DNA of 64,000 bases, from the NCBI GenBank assembly GCA_937895845.1, contig CALBLK010000077.1:1-64000 (forward strand). Reading direction: 5' to 3'. Every line of letters begins with the position of its first letter. The stretch's first letter is position 1. The translations under genes and the position numbers were made by a program. This document shows, in pieces, positions 10,092-18,570 of the stretch. The DNA is from an uncultured Prevotella sp. GTDB lineage: Bacteria > Bacteroidota > Bacteroidia > Bacteroidales > Bacteroidaceae. Below the pieces are notes generated by a model, which worked only from the letters and a program-made list of their open reading frames with translations, did not search any database and was not told the origin of the DNA.

Positions 10092-11531
10092 ATGAAACCA
10101 TTAAACAAACACTTCGCTCCGAAGAGCGTCATGCCTGAAAAGGTTATTCAGTTTGGCGAGGGTAACTTCCTTCGCGCTTTCGTTGATTGGATTATCTGGA
10201 ATATGGACCAAAAGACAGACTTCAATGGTTCTGTGGTTGTTGTCCAGCCCATTGAGCATGGCATGGTAGACTGGCTCAACGGTCAAGACTGTCTCTACCA
10301 CGTAAACCTGCAAGGCCGCGAGGACGGCAAGCCTGTGAACACAGTGGAGCGTATCGATGTCATCAGCCGTGCGCTCAACCCATACACCCAGAACCAAGCT
10401 TTCATGGCCTTGGCTGACCAGCCTGAGATTCGTTTCGTCATTTCCAACACAACTGAGGCGGGCATAGCCTTTGATCCAGCCTGCAAGCTTGATGACGCTC
10501 CGGCATCCTCTTATCCGGGCAAGCTCGTTCAACTGCTCTACCGCCGCTGGAAGACTTTCAACGGCGACCCCACAAAGGGACTGATAATCTTCCCCTGCGA
10601 GCTCATCTTTCTCAACGGTCACGTTCTCAAGGAGTGCATCTACAAATACATTGACCTGTGGAACCTGCCTGAGGAATTCAAGGTGTGGTTTGAAAACAGC
10701 TGCGGTGTCTATGCCACACTGGTTGACCGCATAGTTCCCGGTTTTCCCCGCAAGGAGATTGCCGCCATCCAGAAAAGGATAAGCTATCGCGACAATCTTG
10801 TTGTCCAGGCAGAGAACTTCCACCTGTGGGTCATAGAGGCGCCTCAAGAGATAGCCGAGGAATTTCCCGCAGACAAGGCTGGGCTCCACGTTCTCTTCGT
10901 CCCCTCGGAAGAACCCTATCACAAGCGCAAGGTAACGCTGCTCAACGGCCCGCACACAGTGCTCTCGCCAGTAGCTTTCCTCAGCGGCATTAACATTGTC
11001 CGCGATGCCTGCAACCACGAAATCATAGGCAAGTATATTCACAAGGTGCAGTTTGACGAACTGATGCAGACTTTGGACCTGCCGATGGACGAGCTTGAGA
11101 AGTTTGCCAGCGATGTGCTTGAGCGTTTCGACAACCCATACGTTGACCATCAGGTGACAAGCATCATGCTCAACTCGTTCCCCAAATTCTGCGCCCGCGA
11201 CCTGCCAGGTGTCAAGACCTACCTTGAGCGCAAGGGCGAGCTGCCTAAGGGTCTTGTGTTTGGCCTTGCTGCTATCATCACCTACTACAAAGGCGGCAAG
11301 CGCGCCGACGGAACAGAGATTGTACCCAATGATGCCCAGGACATCATGGACTTGCTCAAAAAACTGTGGGCGACAGGTGACACGCAGAAAGTGACCGATG
11401 GCGTACTTGGTGCCAAGTTCATCTGGAACGAGGACCTTAATGCCATCAAGGGACTCAACGCCATGGTGAAGACCGACCTTGACCTGATTCAGGAGAAAGG
11501 TATGCTTGAGGCAGTGAAGACCATTCTCTAA
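10092..11531 (+). CDS. uxaB: Tagaturonate reductase (altronate oxidoreductase)
   Basis: A 479-aa member of the polyol-specific long-chain dehydrogenase (mannitol dehydrogenase) family. UxaB reduces tagaturonate to altronate with NADH in galacturonate catabolism. Visible features are the N-terminal nucleotide-binding segment VIQFGEGNFLRAFVDW, the VISNTTEAGI stretch, and the family core with KVTLLNGPHTVLSPVAFLSG, which carries the catalytic Lys/Asn/His region. A GTG six bases upstream is in frame, but the ATG at 10092 (MKPLNKHF) is preferred. No uxaC or uxaA homologue lies next to it. The nearby GH43 glycosidase suggests plant polysaccharide use, but the two genes are not in one operon. Confidence 0.88.
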   Translation: MKPLNKHFAPKSVMPEKVIQFGEGNFLRAFVDWIIWNMDQKTDFNGSVVVVQPIEHGMVDWLNGQDCLYHVNLQGREDGKPVNTVERIDVISRALNPYTQNQAFMALADQPEIRFVISNTTEAGIAFDPACKLDDAPASSYPGKLVQLLYRRWKTFNGDPTKGLIIFPCELIFLNGHVLKECIYKYIDLWNLPEEFKVWFENSCGVYATLVDRIVPGFPRKEIAAIQKRISYRDNLVVQAENFHLWVIEAPQEIAEEFPADKAGLHVLFVPSEEPYHKRKVTLLNGPHTVLSPVAFLSGINIVRDACNHEIIGKYIHKVQFDELMQTLDLPMDELEKFASDVLERFDNPYVDHQVTSIMLNSFPKFCARDLPGVKTYLERKGELPKGLVFGLAAIITYYKGGKRADGTEIVPNDAQDIMDLLKKLWATGDTQKVTDGVLGAKFIWNEDLNAIKGLNAMVKTDLDLIQEKGMLEAVKTIL

Positions 11532-11570
11532 GCAAACATACCAGAAACATTTGCCCAGAGAGAAGTCAAC

Positions 11571-11608
11571 TTTACCGGCTTATTTATTATTGCTGTCCGG
11601 TAAAAACA
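11571..11608 (+). terminator. Probable terminator after uxaB
   Basis: The stem TTTACCGG (11571-11578) pairs with CCGGTAAA (11597-11604) across an 18-base AT-rich loop, 40 bp after the uxaB stop. The following tract is A-rich rather than T-rich in the plus direction, so termination strength is uncertain. Confidence 0.4.
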
Positions 11609-11645
11609 TTTACAAGCAAAACAAATTTGGGTTGACACTTCTTTG

Positions 11646-11720
11646 AAGTGCCCCCAAAAAGTTGGACCAGTTAAACATTATCCAATTATAGAAAGAGTTC
11701 GGTATTTCACCGGACTCTTT
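11646..11720. repeat. Possible IS3-family end remnant with hairpin
   Basis: Bases near 11647-11667 read GTGCCCCCAAAAAGTTGGAC, which resembles the terminal inverted repeat of many Bacteroidota IS3-family elements. It is followed by a strong hairpin (11692-11702 with 11710-11720, one wobble pair). No transposase frame and no second end are visible within the 373-bp gap between uxaB and gdhA, so if this is an insertion-sequence trace it is a solo end. Confidence 0.35.
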
Positions 11721-11726
11721 CTGTTT
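11692..11726 (+). terminator. Hairpin terminator between uxaB and gdhA
   Basis: AAAGAGTTCGG (11692-11702) pairs with CCGGACTCTTT (11710-11720), with one G-T pair and a 7-base loop, followed by CTGTTT. It would insulate gdhA from upstream transcription. Confidence 0.55.
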
Positions 11727-11820
11727 AACCGGGATTTGATTCTTTTACTCAAATTCCGGATTTAGTATGATTTGACAAATATCATTTTTCTTTGTATTTA
11801 ACACAAAGGCTGTCATTTTG

Positions 11821-11851
11821 TTTGTTATTCAAAGAATAATGCATACCTTTG
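11821..11851 (+). promoter_or_regulatory. Promoter of gdhA
   Basis: TTTG at 11821-11824 and TACCTTTG at 11844-11851 are separated by 19 bp. This exactly matches the Bacteroidota vegetative promoter pattern TTTG-N19-TAnnTTTG and is the best promoter match in the window. It lies about 53 bp before the gdhA start. Confidence 0.7.
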
Positions 11852-11904
11852 CAATCGAAAACAGAACAAACAGCACATTAAGTTAAACAAACAACCAAAA
11901 AGAA

Positions 11905-13242
11905 ATGAATGCAGCCCAAGTAGTGGAGAATCTCAAGCGCAGATTCCCAAACGAGCCTGAGTATATCCAGGCCGTGAGTCAAGTTCTTCCCACGATTGAA
12001 GAAGAGTACAACAAGCACCCCGAATTTGAGAGGTACAACTTGGTGGAGCGCCTCTGTATTCCAGACCGTGTGATTGAATTCCGCGTGACATGGGTGGACG
12101 ACAATGGAAAGGTTCAGACCAACATGGGCTACCGCATCCAACACAATAATGTGATAGGCCCATACAAGGGCGGCATCCGCTTCCACAAATCGGTTAACCT
12201 TGGCATTCTGAAGTTTCTCGCCTTTGAGCAGACTTTCAAAAACTCGCTTACCACACTGCCAATGGGCGGAGCAAAAGGTGGGTCTGATTTCTCTCCGCGC
12301 GGGAAGAGCGACAGCGAGGTGATGCGCTTCTGCCAGGCTTTCATGAACGAGCTTTACCGCCACATCGGCCCCGATGTTGACGTGCCGGCGGGAGACATTG
12401 GCGTTGGCGGTCGCGAGGTGGGCTACCTCTTCGGCCAGTATAAGAAGCTCACCCACGAGTGGAGTGGCGTGCTCACAGGCAAGGGCCGCGAGTTTGGCGG
12501 GTCGCTCATCCGCCCCGAGGCTACCGGCTATGGCACCGTCTACTTCCTGCTGTCCATGCTTGAGACACGCGGTATCAGTCTGAAGGGCAAGAGTGTGCTG
12601 ATTTCTGGATCTGGAAATGTTGCGCAATATGCAGCCGAAAAATGTATCCAGCTGGGTGCCAAAGTGCTCACACTGTCCGACTCAGACGGCTACATCTATG
12701 ACCCTGAGGGCATTGACCGTGCCAAGCTCAACTACGTAATGGAACTTAAAAACATCGAACGTGGTCGCATCAAGGAGTATGCTGATGAATATCCATCGGC
12801 TGTCTACCACGCAGGCCAGCGCCCATGGAGCGAAAAGGCGGACATCGCTCTGCCTTGCGCCACACAGAACGAGATTAACGGCGAGGAGGCTCAGACCCTG
12901 GTCAGCAATGGAGTGGTAGCCGTAGCCGAGGGTGCCAACATGCCCTCTACCCCAGATGCCGTGAAAACGTTCCAGGATGCCAAGATACTCTATGCCCCCG
13001 GCAAGGCCAGCAACGCTGGTGGCGTGTCTGTGTCAGGTCTGGAAATGAGCCAAAACTCAGAGCGTCTGAGTTGGACAGCCGAAGAGGTGGACAGCCGTCT
13101 AAAGCTGATTATGGCCGATATCCACGCCAACTGCGTGAAGTATGGAACCCAACCTGACGGCTATATCAACTATGTAAAAGGTGCCAACGTGGCAGGCTTC
13201 ATGAAGGTGGCCAAGGCCATGATGGCCCAGGGTATAGTCTAA
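11905..13242 (+). CDS. gdhA: Glutamate dehydrogenase, hexameric type
   Basis: A 445-aa Glu/Leu/Phe/Val dehydrogenase that makes glutamate from 2-oxoglutarate and ammonia, the main ammonium entry point in gut Bacteroidales. The N-terminal domain shows the substrate site around GPYKGGIRFH and the catalytic-lysine segment LPMGGAKGGSDF. The Rossmann domain has GSGNVAQYAAEK near residue 235, and the C-terminus has NAGGVSVSGLEMSQNS. Length and motifs fit the 445-450 aa NADP-type hexameric enzymes (inference for cofactor). It has its own promoter and is convergent with the GH43 gene. Confidence 0.95.
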   Translation: MNAAQVVENLKRRFPNEPEYIQAVSQVLPTIEEEYNKHPEFERYNLVERLCIPDRVIEFRVTWVDDNGKVQTNMGYRIQHNNVIGPYKGGIRFHKSVNLGILKFLAFEQTFKNSLTTLPMGGAKGGSDFSPRGKSDSEVMRFCQAFMNELYRHIGPDVDVPAGDIGVGGREVGYLFGQYKKLTHEWSGVLTGKGREFGGSLIRPEATGYGTVYFLLSMLETRGISLKGKSVLISGSGNVAQYAAEKCIQLGAKVLTLSDSDGYIYDPEGIDRAKLNYVMELKNIERGRIKEYADEYPSAVYHAGQRPWSEKADIALPCATQNEINGEEAQTLVSNGVVAVAEGANMPSTPDAVKTFQDAKILYAPGKASNAGGVSVSGLEMSQNSERLSWTAEEVDSRLKLIMADIHANCVKYGTQPDGYINYVKGANVAGFMKVAKAMMAQGIV

Positions 13243-13243
13243 G

Positions 13244-13272
13244 CCAAACCGGCCATTAGATTTGGGTTAAAC
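13244..13272. repeat. Short copy of the dispersed CCCAAATCGGYCAT motif
   Basis: CCAAACCGGCCAT (13244-13256) followed closely by ATTTGGGTTAA gives a small palindrome immediately after the gdhA stop. It belongs to the same motif family as 37-50, 9765-9778, 45076-45089 and the inverted copy at 51110-51123. Its position right behind a gene suggests a REP-like or terminator-associated element. Confidence 0.5.
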
Positions 13273-13286
13273 AGAGAAACAACGAC

Positions 13287-13334
13287 GAGAGTTTGAGATT
13301 TAGCTTAGTCCTTTACACTGAATCTCAAACTCTC
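13287..13334. terminator. Bidirectional hairpin between gdhA and the GH43 gene
   Basis: GAGAGTTTGAGATT (13287-13300) and AATCTCAAACTCTC (13321-13334) form a perfect 14-bp stem with a 20-base loop. The right arm lies inside the last codons of the minus-strand GH43 gene, and the loop contains its stop codon. Neither side has a strong T-run, so it could also act as a 3'-end stability element. Confidence 0.55.
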
Positions 13335-14900
13335 TAGCTCACATAGTGAAACGCCCTCCACTCCGGCGTTGAAAGAGAGGTACAGCGCATGCTTTCCCCA
13401 TAGGCGCGCCAGCGGTCTGACAGCAGTAACCACCTCAATTGCCGTTTCGGTGTGAATTGGCGGAACAACTACTGTTGCCACCCGCTTTCCATAGGGTGAA
13501 TCTGCATGAACACCAATCTCCCCTTTGACACCATTCGGCCTGAGTGTGAGGTGCAGCGAAAGTCCCTTCTTGCCATGGATTCCCGAAAAGTTGAAGTACT
13601 TGTAGCCTGCCACAGACCCATTGGTATTGTTGACCAATGGTGAGCGGCTCTTGTCCGCCGCATAAGGTTCTGCCTCTCCATAGTGGCTCGCGCGCACCGG
13701 TTGCGGATATGACCCATAGAAAGTGTAGTTGGGATAGACCTCGCGGGCTGCTTTTGGGTGGGTATAATAACAGGCGATACCTGCAGGATGCTCAACAAGC
13801 GGGTCAAGCCCGTCGGTCTCAAAGCCCTCGGAAGTGTATTCGGCCTCGGATATGATAACGCTGTCCGCTGTCACCCTCACCTCAATTGGGGCAACCATTG
13901 CCTGTCTTGAATATTCGTCTGTCCCACATTGGCGGTGATAAAAAACATACCACCTGCCATTGATTTCCACAATGCCTCCGTGCGTGTTCCCATTTGGATG
14001 AGCTGTCGCGCGGACTGTTCCACCACTTCCATACTCGCGCCCACGGCCATCAATGATGGTGCCTCCATAGCGGAATGGCCCCAGTGGGCTATCGGCCCAT
14101 GCGTAGGCCAGAGTGTAGTTCGAACTTGGCAGTCCGAACTCTCCGTCGTATGTTTTCCTGCTATAAACAAATACATACTTTCCCTTGACCTTACGGATAG
14201 ATGAAGCCTCAAAGAAGCGGAATTTTCCGTCTTGCTTGCAGCCAGGCACCATGTCCTCCACAATGGCCGTCCCCGGTTTTACCGTTGCCATCGTGCTTGG
14301 GTCAAGCTCCGCGCCATACGAACGTTCAAAGCCCCAGTAGCCATACACACGGCCATCGTCATCAACAAACACGGCCGGATCGAACCCCAGCACACCTTCG
14401 GACTTGTCTGCGGCGCTGTCACTCCAGTTTACCACCCGGAAAGGGCCGTCAGGCCGGTCGGACACAGCAACCATGCCATTGCGGCCACCTGCCTGGTTGT
14501 TAGGGTACAAGTAGTACTGTTTGCGGCCGTCAGCCAGTGTGACCATTGCCACATCAGGTGCAAACAGCACATCGCCCTTACCGTCAGGGTGCAACTGTTG
14601 GCCATCGCGGTCACGCCTTGAAACAAAAGCCACACCATCACAACGCCAGTGATTCAGGTCGCTAACCGACGCCGACCACACAACTTGGTCCAGTCCGCAG
14701 TAGTCCGTTTGCCGCGTGTCATGCGAGCCATACACATACACACGGTACTGTCCGGGATGGTCTGGGTCTTCAAATACATAAGGTTCACCGTCAGGAACGA
14801 ACTCCCATAAGGGCATGTAGGGATTGGCCGATTGCAGATACCAAGCGTTGCACACAAGCAGGAGTGTTGTCAGTATTCGGGGTAAAAAAGGTCTTTTCAT
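13305..14900 (-). CDS. Secreted glycoside hydrolase, GH43 family
   Basis: A 531-aa exported enzyme with an N-terminal signal peptide (MKRPFLPRILTTLLLVCNA). The five-bladed propeller signs of GH43 are present: GEPYVFEDP near the N-terminus for the catalytic-base Asp, FAPDVAMV for the auxiliary Asp, and FFEASSIRKVKGKYVFVYS for the acid Glu. Repeated blade motifs include GRVYGYWGFE and WADSPLGPFRYGG. The last 150 residues look like an extra beta-rich, possibly carbohydrate-binding, module. GH43 enzymes typically release arabinose or xylose from arabinan, arabinoxylan or pectin side chains; the exact substrate cannot be told. No SusC/SusD pair is adjacent, so it is not part of a visible utilisation locus. 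Confidence 0.82.
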   Translation of the reverse strand: MKRPFLPRILTTLLLVCNAWYLQSANPYMPLWEFVPDGEPYVFEDPDHPGQYRVYVYGSHDTRQTDYCGLDQVVWSASVSDLNHWRCDGVAFVSRRDRDGQQLHPDGKGDVLFAPDVAMVTLADGRKQYYLYPNNQAGGRNGMVAVSDRPDGPFRVVNWSDSAADKSEGVLGFDPAVFVDDDGRVYGYWGFERSYGAELDPSTMATVKPGTAIVEDMVPGCKQDGKFRFFEASSIRKVKGKYVFVYSRKTYDGEFGLPSSNYTLAYAWADSPLGPFRYGGTIIDGRGREYGSGGTVRATAHPNGNTHGGIVEINGRWYVFYHRQCGTDEYSRQAMVAPIEVRVTADSVIISEAEYTSEGFETDGLDPLVEHPAGIACYYTHPKAAREVYPNYTFYGSYPQPVRASHYGEAEPYAADKSRSPLVNNTNGSVAGYKYFNFSGIHGKKGLSLHLTLRPNGVKGEIGVHADSPYGKRVATVVVPPIHTETAIEVVTAVRPLARLWGKHALYLSFNAGVEGVSLCELESLRFSVKD

Positions 14901-14929
14901 ATTATCCAGTCATTTTATTAGTAGGTGTT

Positions 14930-14937
14930 CAAAATTA
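14930..14937 (-). promoter_or_regulatory. -7 box for the GH43 gene
   Basis: The minus strand reads TAATTTTG, matching TAnnTTTG, about 30 bp before the GH43 start codon. No matching -33 element was recognised. Confidence 0.45.
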
Positions 14938-15177
14938 TTCGTATATATCATTGTGTCTGCTGATGCTTATTATACTTTGACATGTCTCTGCACGCTCTTT
15001 TCGCCTGTATGCACGGCGCTCATCGGTCGTGCAGCCCGCTACACCCCATCTCGAGTCCGAACATACAGCCAAAACAAGGCACACATTCATATCATAATTC
15101 CGGGTAACTACTTACAAAAGTACAAAAAAGTATTGAGGTAGTATGATTTCGATGAATTAAAATGTGGGCTGTTAGCA

Positions 15178-15209
15178 CATACCAACAACTTGACATACCA
15201 ACAACTTGG
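15178..15209 (+). repeat. 16-bp tandem repeat, two units
   Basis: CATACCAACAACTTGA is followed directly by the same unit ending in G. A related single unit (CATGTACCAACAACTGA) lies at 242-258, so the motif is dispersed. Confidence 0.7.
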
Positions 15210-15511
15210 CATCATTCTTCCGTTGACACGAGTACACACTCGTCAAGTGCTTCCGAGCACTCTCGTGCTGTCATTCGCTGCGTTTCATCCCGCCAAACGG
15301 TTCATCTTGCATTGTGAAACGGCCCGAATGGCCATCCAATTCCGACCGTTCTGACAGCTAAAACAGGCCTAAGTGGCGACCGGCACATTTCCTCAATGTA
15401 AATGTGCCGTTCTAGAAGAGGCTCAACTGTCTTGTGTTTTCAATGGTGTAACCGACAAGAGCCTTCGGCTTGTTGTCAAAGAAACATTTTCAATTTATAA
15501 TCGGGTGGTTT

Positions 15512-15559
15512 AATCGGGTAGGAAGAAAACGAAGTAGTTTTCTTCCTACCCGATTTTGT
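15512..15559 (-). terminator. Strong terminator after the nuo operon
   Basis: A perfect 19-bp inverted repeat (15512-15530 with 15537-15555) with a 6-base loop lies 29 bp past the nuoN stop. It is flanked by T-rich sequence in the plus direction and GATTAAACC in the minus direction. It very likely ends the nuo transcript and may work in both directions. Confidence 0.85.
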
Positions 15560-15583
15560 AATTAGGCAAATATGCACCTTACG

Positions 15584-17014
15584 TTAATTTGCAGCCAAGG
15601 CTATCCAATCGTAGACGCAACTGCAAATGCCGAAAGCAAGGATGCCTGCAGTGCAGAGAGCAAGGGCTACTTTTGAGTCGAAATCGCTGCTAAATGTTGG
15701 TAATGGACAGTCGTTCTTCTTGATATACATGGCTTTGACAATAAGCAAGTAGTAGAATAAACTGGCCACAGTGTTAATTAAGGCAACGAACACCACAAAA
15801 TAAGCCCAAAACGATCCTTGTTCGGCTGCGGCCATGAACACGAAAAATTTACTGAACATACCGGCAAACGGTGGAATGCCAGCCAACGAGAACAAGGCAA
15901 GGGTCATCAGGAACGAGAGCTTGGGATTGGTGGCGTAAAGTCCGTTGTAACTGTCCATGCTCGTAGTACCGCCATTGTTATTCTCGACCAGACTGATCAC
16001 AGTAAATACTGCCATATTAGCGACAATGTAAACCAACACATAATAGGTAAGCGCAGAAACACTCATGGACGAATCACCTACAACGGCCAGCATGATGTAA
16101 CCCGCTTGGGATATTGAGCTGAAGGCCATGAATCGCTTAAGTTCTTTCTGTCGAAGCGCAAAAAGGTTGGCAACAGTAATACTCAGCACAATGACAATGT
16201 AGAGTAACGGCTGCCAGACATCGACCATTGGCGCAAATACTTTCATAAGGATGGTCATCAGCGTAAATGCTGCAGCACCTTTAGAAATAACACTTAAATA
16301 GCCGGTGACAGCTGTGGGTGCCCCTTGATAGGTGTCAGCAGTCCAGAAGTGAAATGGCACAAGTGAAATCTTGAAGCCAAGTCCACTGAAAAAGAACACA
16401 AGTCCCATAATGGTGACCGGCGTTGTGGCAAGGGCTTCTGCCACATCGGAAAAATAGAGTGTGCCAACCGAGCAATAAAGAAAAGAGATGCCGTAGAGCA
16501 TCACACCGCTTGAGAATGTGGCAGTGAGAATAAACTTCGCTGCACCCTCAGCACTGTTCTGACGGAACTTGTCAAAGGCAACCAGACAGGCCATTGGCAC
16601 CGAGGCCATCTCAAGGCCAAGGAAGAACAACAGAAAATGACCGGCAGACATCATCATGTACATACCGAGCAGTGTGGAGATTACCAGCATATAGAACTCA
16701 CCCTCTTTATTGCGAACATCGGCGTGTGCCAGCCATGGCTGGGCCATGATGATGACAATCAGTGTGCCAGCTGTAAGGATAAGTTTCATCACGTTGACGG
16801 CAGTAGTTGTAATGTAAAGTCCCGCAAAGGCGCTCTCTGGCTGTGCGATGGCACAAGGCGCTATTTGGCCCAGCATGAGGAGGGCTGTAACCATATAGAG
16901 TGTTTCATGCTTCTTTGCACTGTTTTTCAGCGCAAAGTCAGCGATGAACACAATAAGCAAAATGGCCATCAGAGTGGCCTCTGGCAACATATTGAGAAAT
17001 TGTCCGTAATTCAT
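15584..17014 (-). CDS. nuoN: NADH-quinone oxidoreductase subunit N
   Basis: A 476-aa polytopic membrane protein, one of the three antiporter-like proton-channel subunits of complex I. About 14 hydrophobic segments are visible. The family core includes [23 protein letters not shown], with its conserved membrane lysine, and [19 protein letters not shown]. It is the last gene of the minus-strand nuo operon, 14 bp after nuoM, and is followed by the terminator. Confidence 0.95.
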   Translation of the reverse strand: MNYGQFLNMLPEATLMAILLIVFIADFALKNSAKKHETLYMVTALLMLGQIAPCAIAQPESAFAGLYITTTAVNVMKLILTAGTLIVIIMAQPWLAHADVRNKEGEFYMLVISTLLGMYMMMSAGHFLLFFLGLEMASVPMACLVAFDKFRQNSAEGAAKFILTATFSSGVMLYGISFLYCSVGTLYFSDVAEALATTPVTIMGLVFFFSGLGFKISLVPFHFWTADTYQGAPTAVTGYLSVISKGAAAFTLMTILMKVFAPMVDVWQPLLYIVIVLSITVANLFALRQKELKRFMAFSSISQAGYIMLAVVGDSSMSVSALTYYVLVYIVANMAVFTVISLVENNNGGTTSMDSYNGLYATNPKLSFLMTLALFSLAGIPPFAGMFSKFFVFMAAAEQGSFWAYFVVFVALINTVASLFYYLLIVKAMYIKKNDCPLPTFSSDFDSKVALALCTAGILAFGICSCVYDWIALAAN

Positions 17015-17027
17015 CTTTGTCTACTAT

Positions 17028-18512
17028 TTAGATATTAATTGCACTGAGGATAGGAACCACTCCATTCTCTATAACCTTGCTGGCCCACATTGGCGCCATG
17101 CCGAGGGCAGCTACGCAAAAGATGAGGCAGCAAACGGAGACGCGCTCGTCCCATGTAGCATCGGTCAGCTGGAGGTAATGAGGGTCAGACACTTGCTGGA
17201 ACAAAATTTTACCAACAACACGAAGAATATAAACTGCCGTTATCACGATTGAGCAACAGGCAATGATTGTACATACTGTGTGGAATGTGCCCGGCACCTC
17301 AAATGACCCTACGAAGATGGTCATTTCGGCAATAAAGCCGGAAAAGCCAGGTAAACCGAGGTTGGCCAGACCTGCAATAACATAGCCAACACTGAGGAAT
17401 GGCATGATCTTCATCAAACCACCAAGCTTACGGACATCCCGGGTATGGGTGCGACCGTAAATCATACCGATGAGGGCAAAAAACAGCGCTGTCATTAAAC
17501 CGTGTGAGAGCATCTGTAAGATGGCACCTGTGCAGGATGTTTTGGTCATCATTAAGAGGGCAAAAAGCACTAATCCACAGTGCGACACAGACGAATAGGC
17601 GTTAATATACTTCAAGTCGGTCTGCACACAGGCAGACAGGGCTCCGTAGACAACCGAAATTGTTGTGAGGATTAAGAAAATCCAAGAGAGTTGCTGGGTT
17701 GCCTCTGGAAGCAGGTACATAGCCACGCGAAAACATCCATAACCTCCGAGTTTCATCAGTACACCCGCGTGAAGCATTGACACTGCGGTGGGTGCCGATG
17801 CATGACCGTCAGGTGACCATGTGTGGAATGGGAACAGCGCTCCAAGCACACCAAAACCGATGAAAATAAAGGGGAAAAACACTTTCTGAATATCAATGGG
17901 GATGTTGTGCATTTGGGCTATCTCCTGAACATTCATCGTCGTGGCACCGCTGTAAAAATAGATACCTAAGATTCCAATGATCAAAAGAGCCGATCCTCCC
18001 ATTAGCATCAGCGTAAGTTTCATGGCCGCATACTCTTTGTTGCCACTACCCCATACACCGATTAGCAGATACATGGGAATGAGGGCTACCTCGTAAAACA
18101 TGAACATGGTAAACAGGTCGGTGCAGATAAAGAATCCATATACACCAGTTGAAAGGAGCGTGAACCACAGGAAGTATTCCTTTGTTAGTGGTTTGAGTTG
18201 CCATGAGGCAAACGTTCCAGTAAACACTATGACACTCGACAGAAGCAGCATAACCACTGAAATGCCGTCAACACCCACAGAATATGCAATATTCAATGGC
18301 TTGAACCAGGGCACACTGTAAGTAAAAAGCATGGGATCCGTGTCACCTGCCTGACGAGCATCGATAAATGCAAGTGTCAGCCACACGGAAAGGGCCAGCA
18401 AGCATGTGGAGCCAGCCACCATCACACCACGTACCTGATTGACATTGCGGGCTATCCACAGGCCCAGCAGCATCAGTACGGGGATGACGACAAATAGACT
18501 TAATATACTCAT
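17028..18512 (-). CDS. nuoM: NADH-quinone oxidoreductase subunit M
   Basis: A 494-aa antiporter-like subunit of complex I. Diagnostic stretches are FYEVALIPMYLLIGVWG, which contains the essential membrane glutamate, HTWSPDGHASAPTAVSMLHAG with the conserved histidine, and LKYINAYSSVSHCGLVL. Length and number of membrane segments (about 14) are normal. It lies between nuoL and nuoN with short gaps. Confidence 0.96.
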   Translation of the reverse strand: MSILSLFVVIPVLMLLGLWIARNVNQVRGVMVAGSTCLLALSVWLTLAFIDARQAGDTDPMLFTYSVPWFKPLNIAYSVGVDGISVVMLLLSSVIVFTGTFASWQLKPLTKEYFLWFTLLSTGVYGFFICTDLFTMFMFYEVALIPMYLLIGVWGSGNKEYAAMKLTLMLMGGSALLIIGILGIYFYSGATTMNVQEIAQMHNIPIDIQKVFFPFIFIGFGVLGALFPFHTWSPDGHASAPTAVSMLHAGVLMKLGGYGCFRVAMYLLPEATQQLSWIFLILTTISVVYGALSACVQTDLKYINAYSSVSHCGLVLFALLMMTKTSCTGAILQMLSHGLMTALFFALIGMIYGRTHTRDVRKLGGLMKIMPFLSVGYVIAGLANLGLPGFSGFIAEMTIFVGSFEVPGTFHTVCTIIACCSIVITAVYILRVVGKILFQQVSDPHYLQLTDATWDERVSVCCLIFCVAALGMAPMWASKVIENGVVPILSAINI

Positions 18513-18570
18513 AGTTTAATATATTCAAGTGTTAAATGATTTTGTTTCTTTATTATATTGGCTAAGGATT

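Larger units (their letters stand above)
14901..15583. other. 683-bp intergenic region between GH43 and nuoN
   Basis: I see no gene or tRNA here. Near 14930-14937 is the GH43 -7 box on the minus strand. Two copies of a 16-bp unit (CATACCAACAACTTGA, then the same ending in G) lie at 15178-15209. From about 15228 to 15420 are several short self-complementary patches, such as GAGTACACACTC and GAGCACTCTCGTGCTG. The region ends with the strong nuo terminator. It reads as an accumulation of repeat debris. Confidence 0.5.

Noticed and set aside
10101..11150. 349-aa frame antisense to uxaB
   Set aside because: It lies entirely opposite a well-conserved gene, has no promoter and shows no recognisable domain.
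11878..12627. 249-aa frame antisense to gdhA
   Set aside because: Opposite a conserved enzyme gene; composition reflects codon use of gdhA.
13241..13334. Small regulatory RNA between gdhA and GH43
   Set aside because: The inverted repeats are better explained as a bidirectional terminator and a short dispersed motif; no -7 box is present.
14901..15583. tRNA or other known RNA gene
   Set aside because: No cloverleaf or T-loop signature could be found on either strand in this gap.
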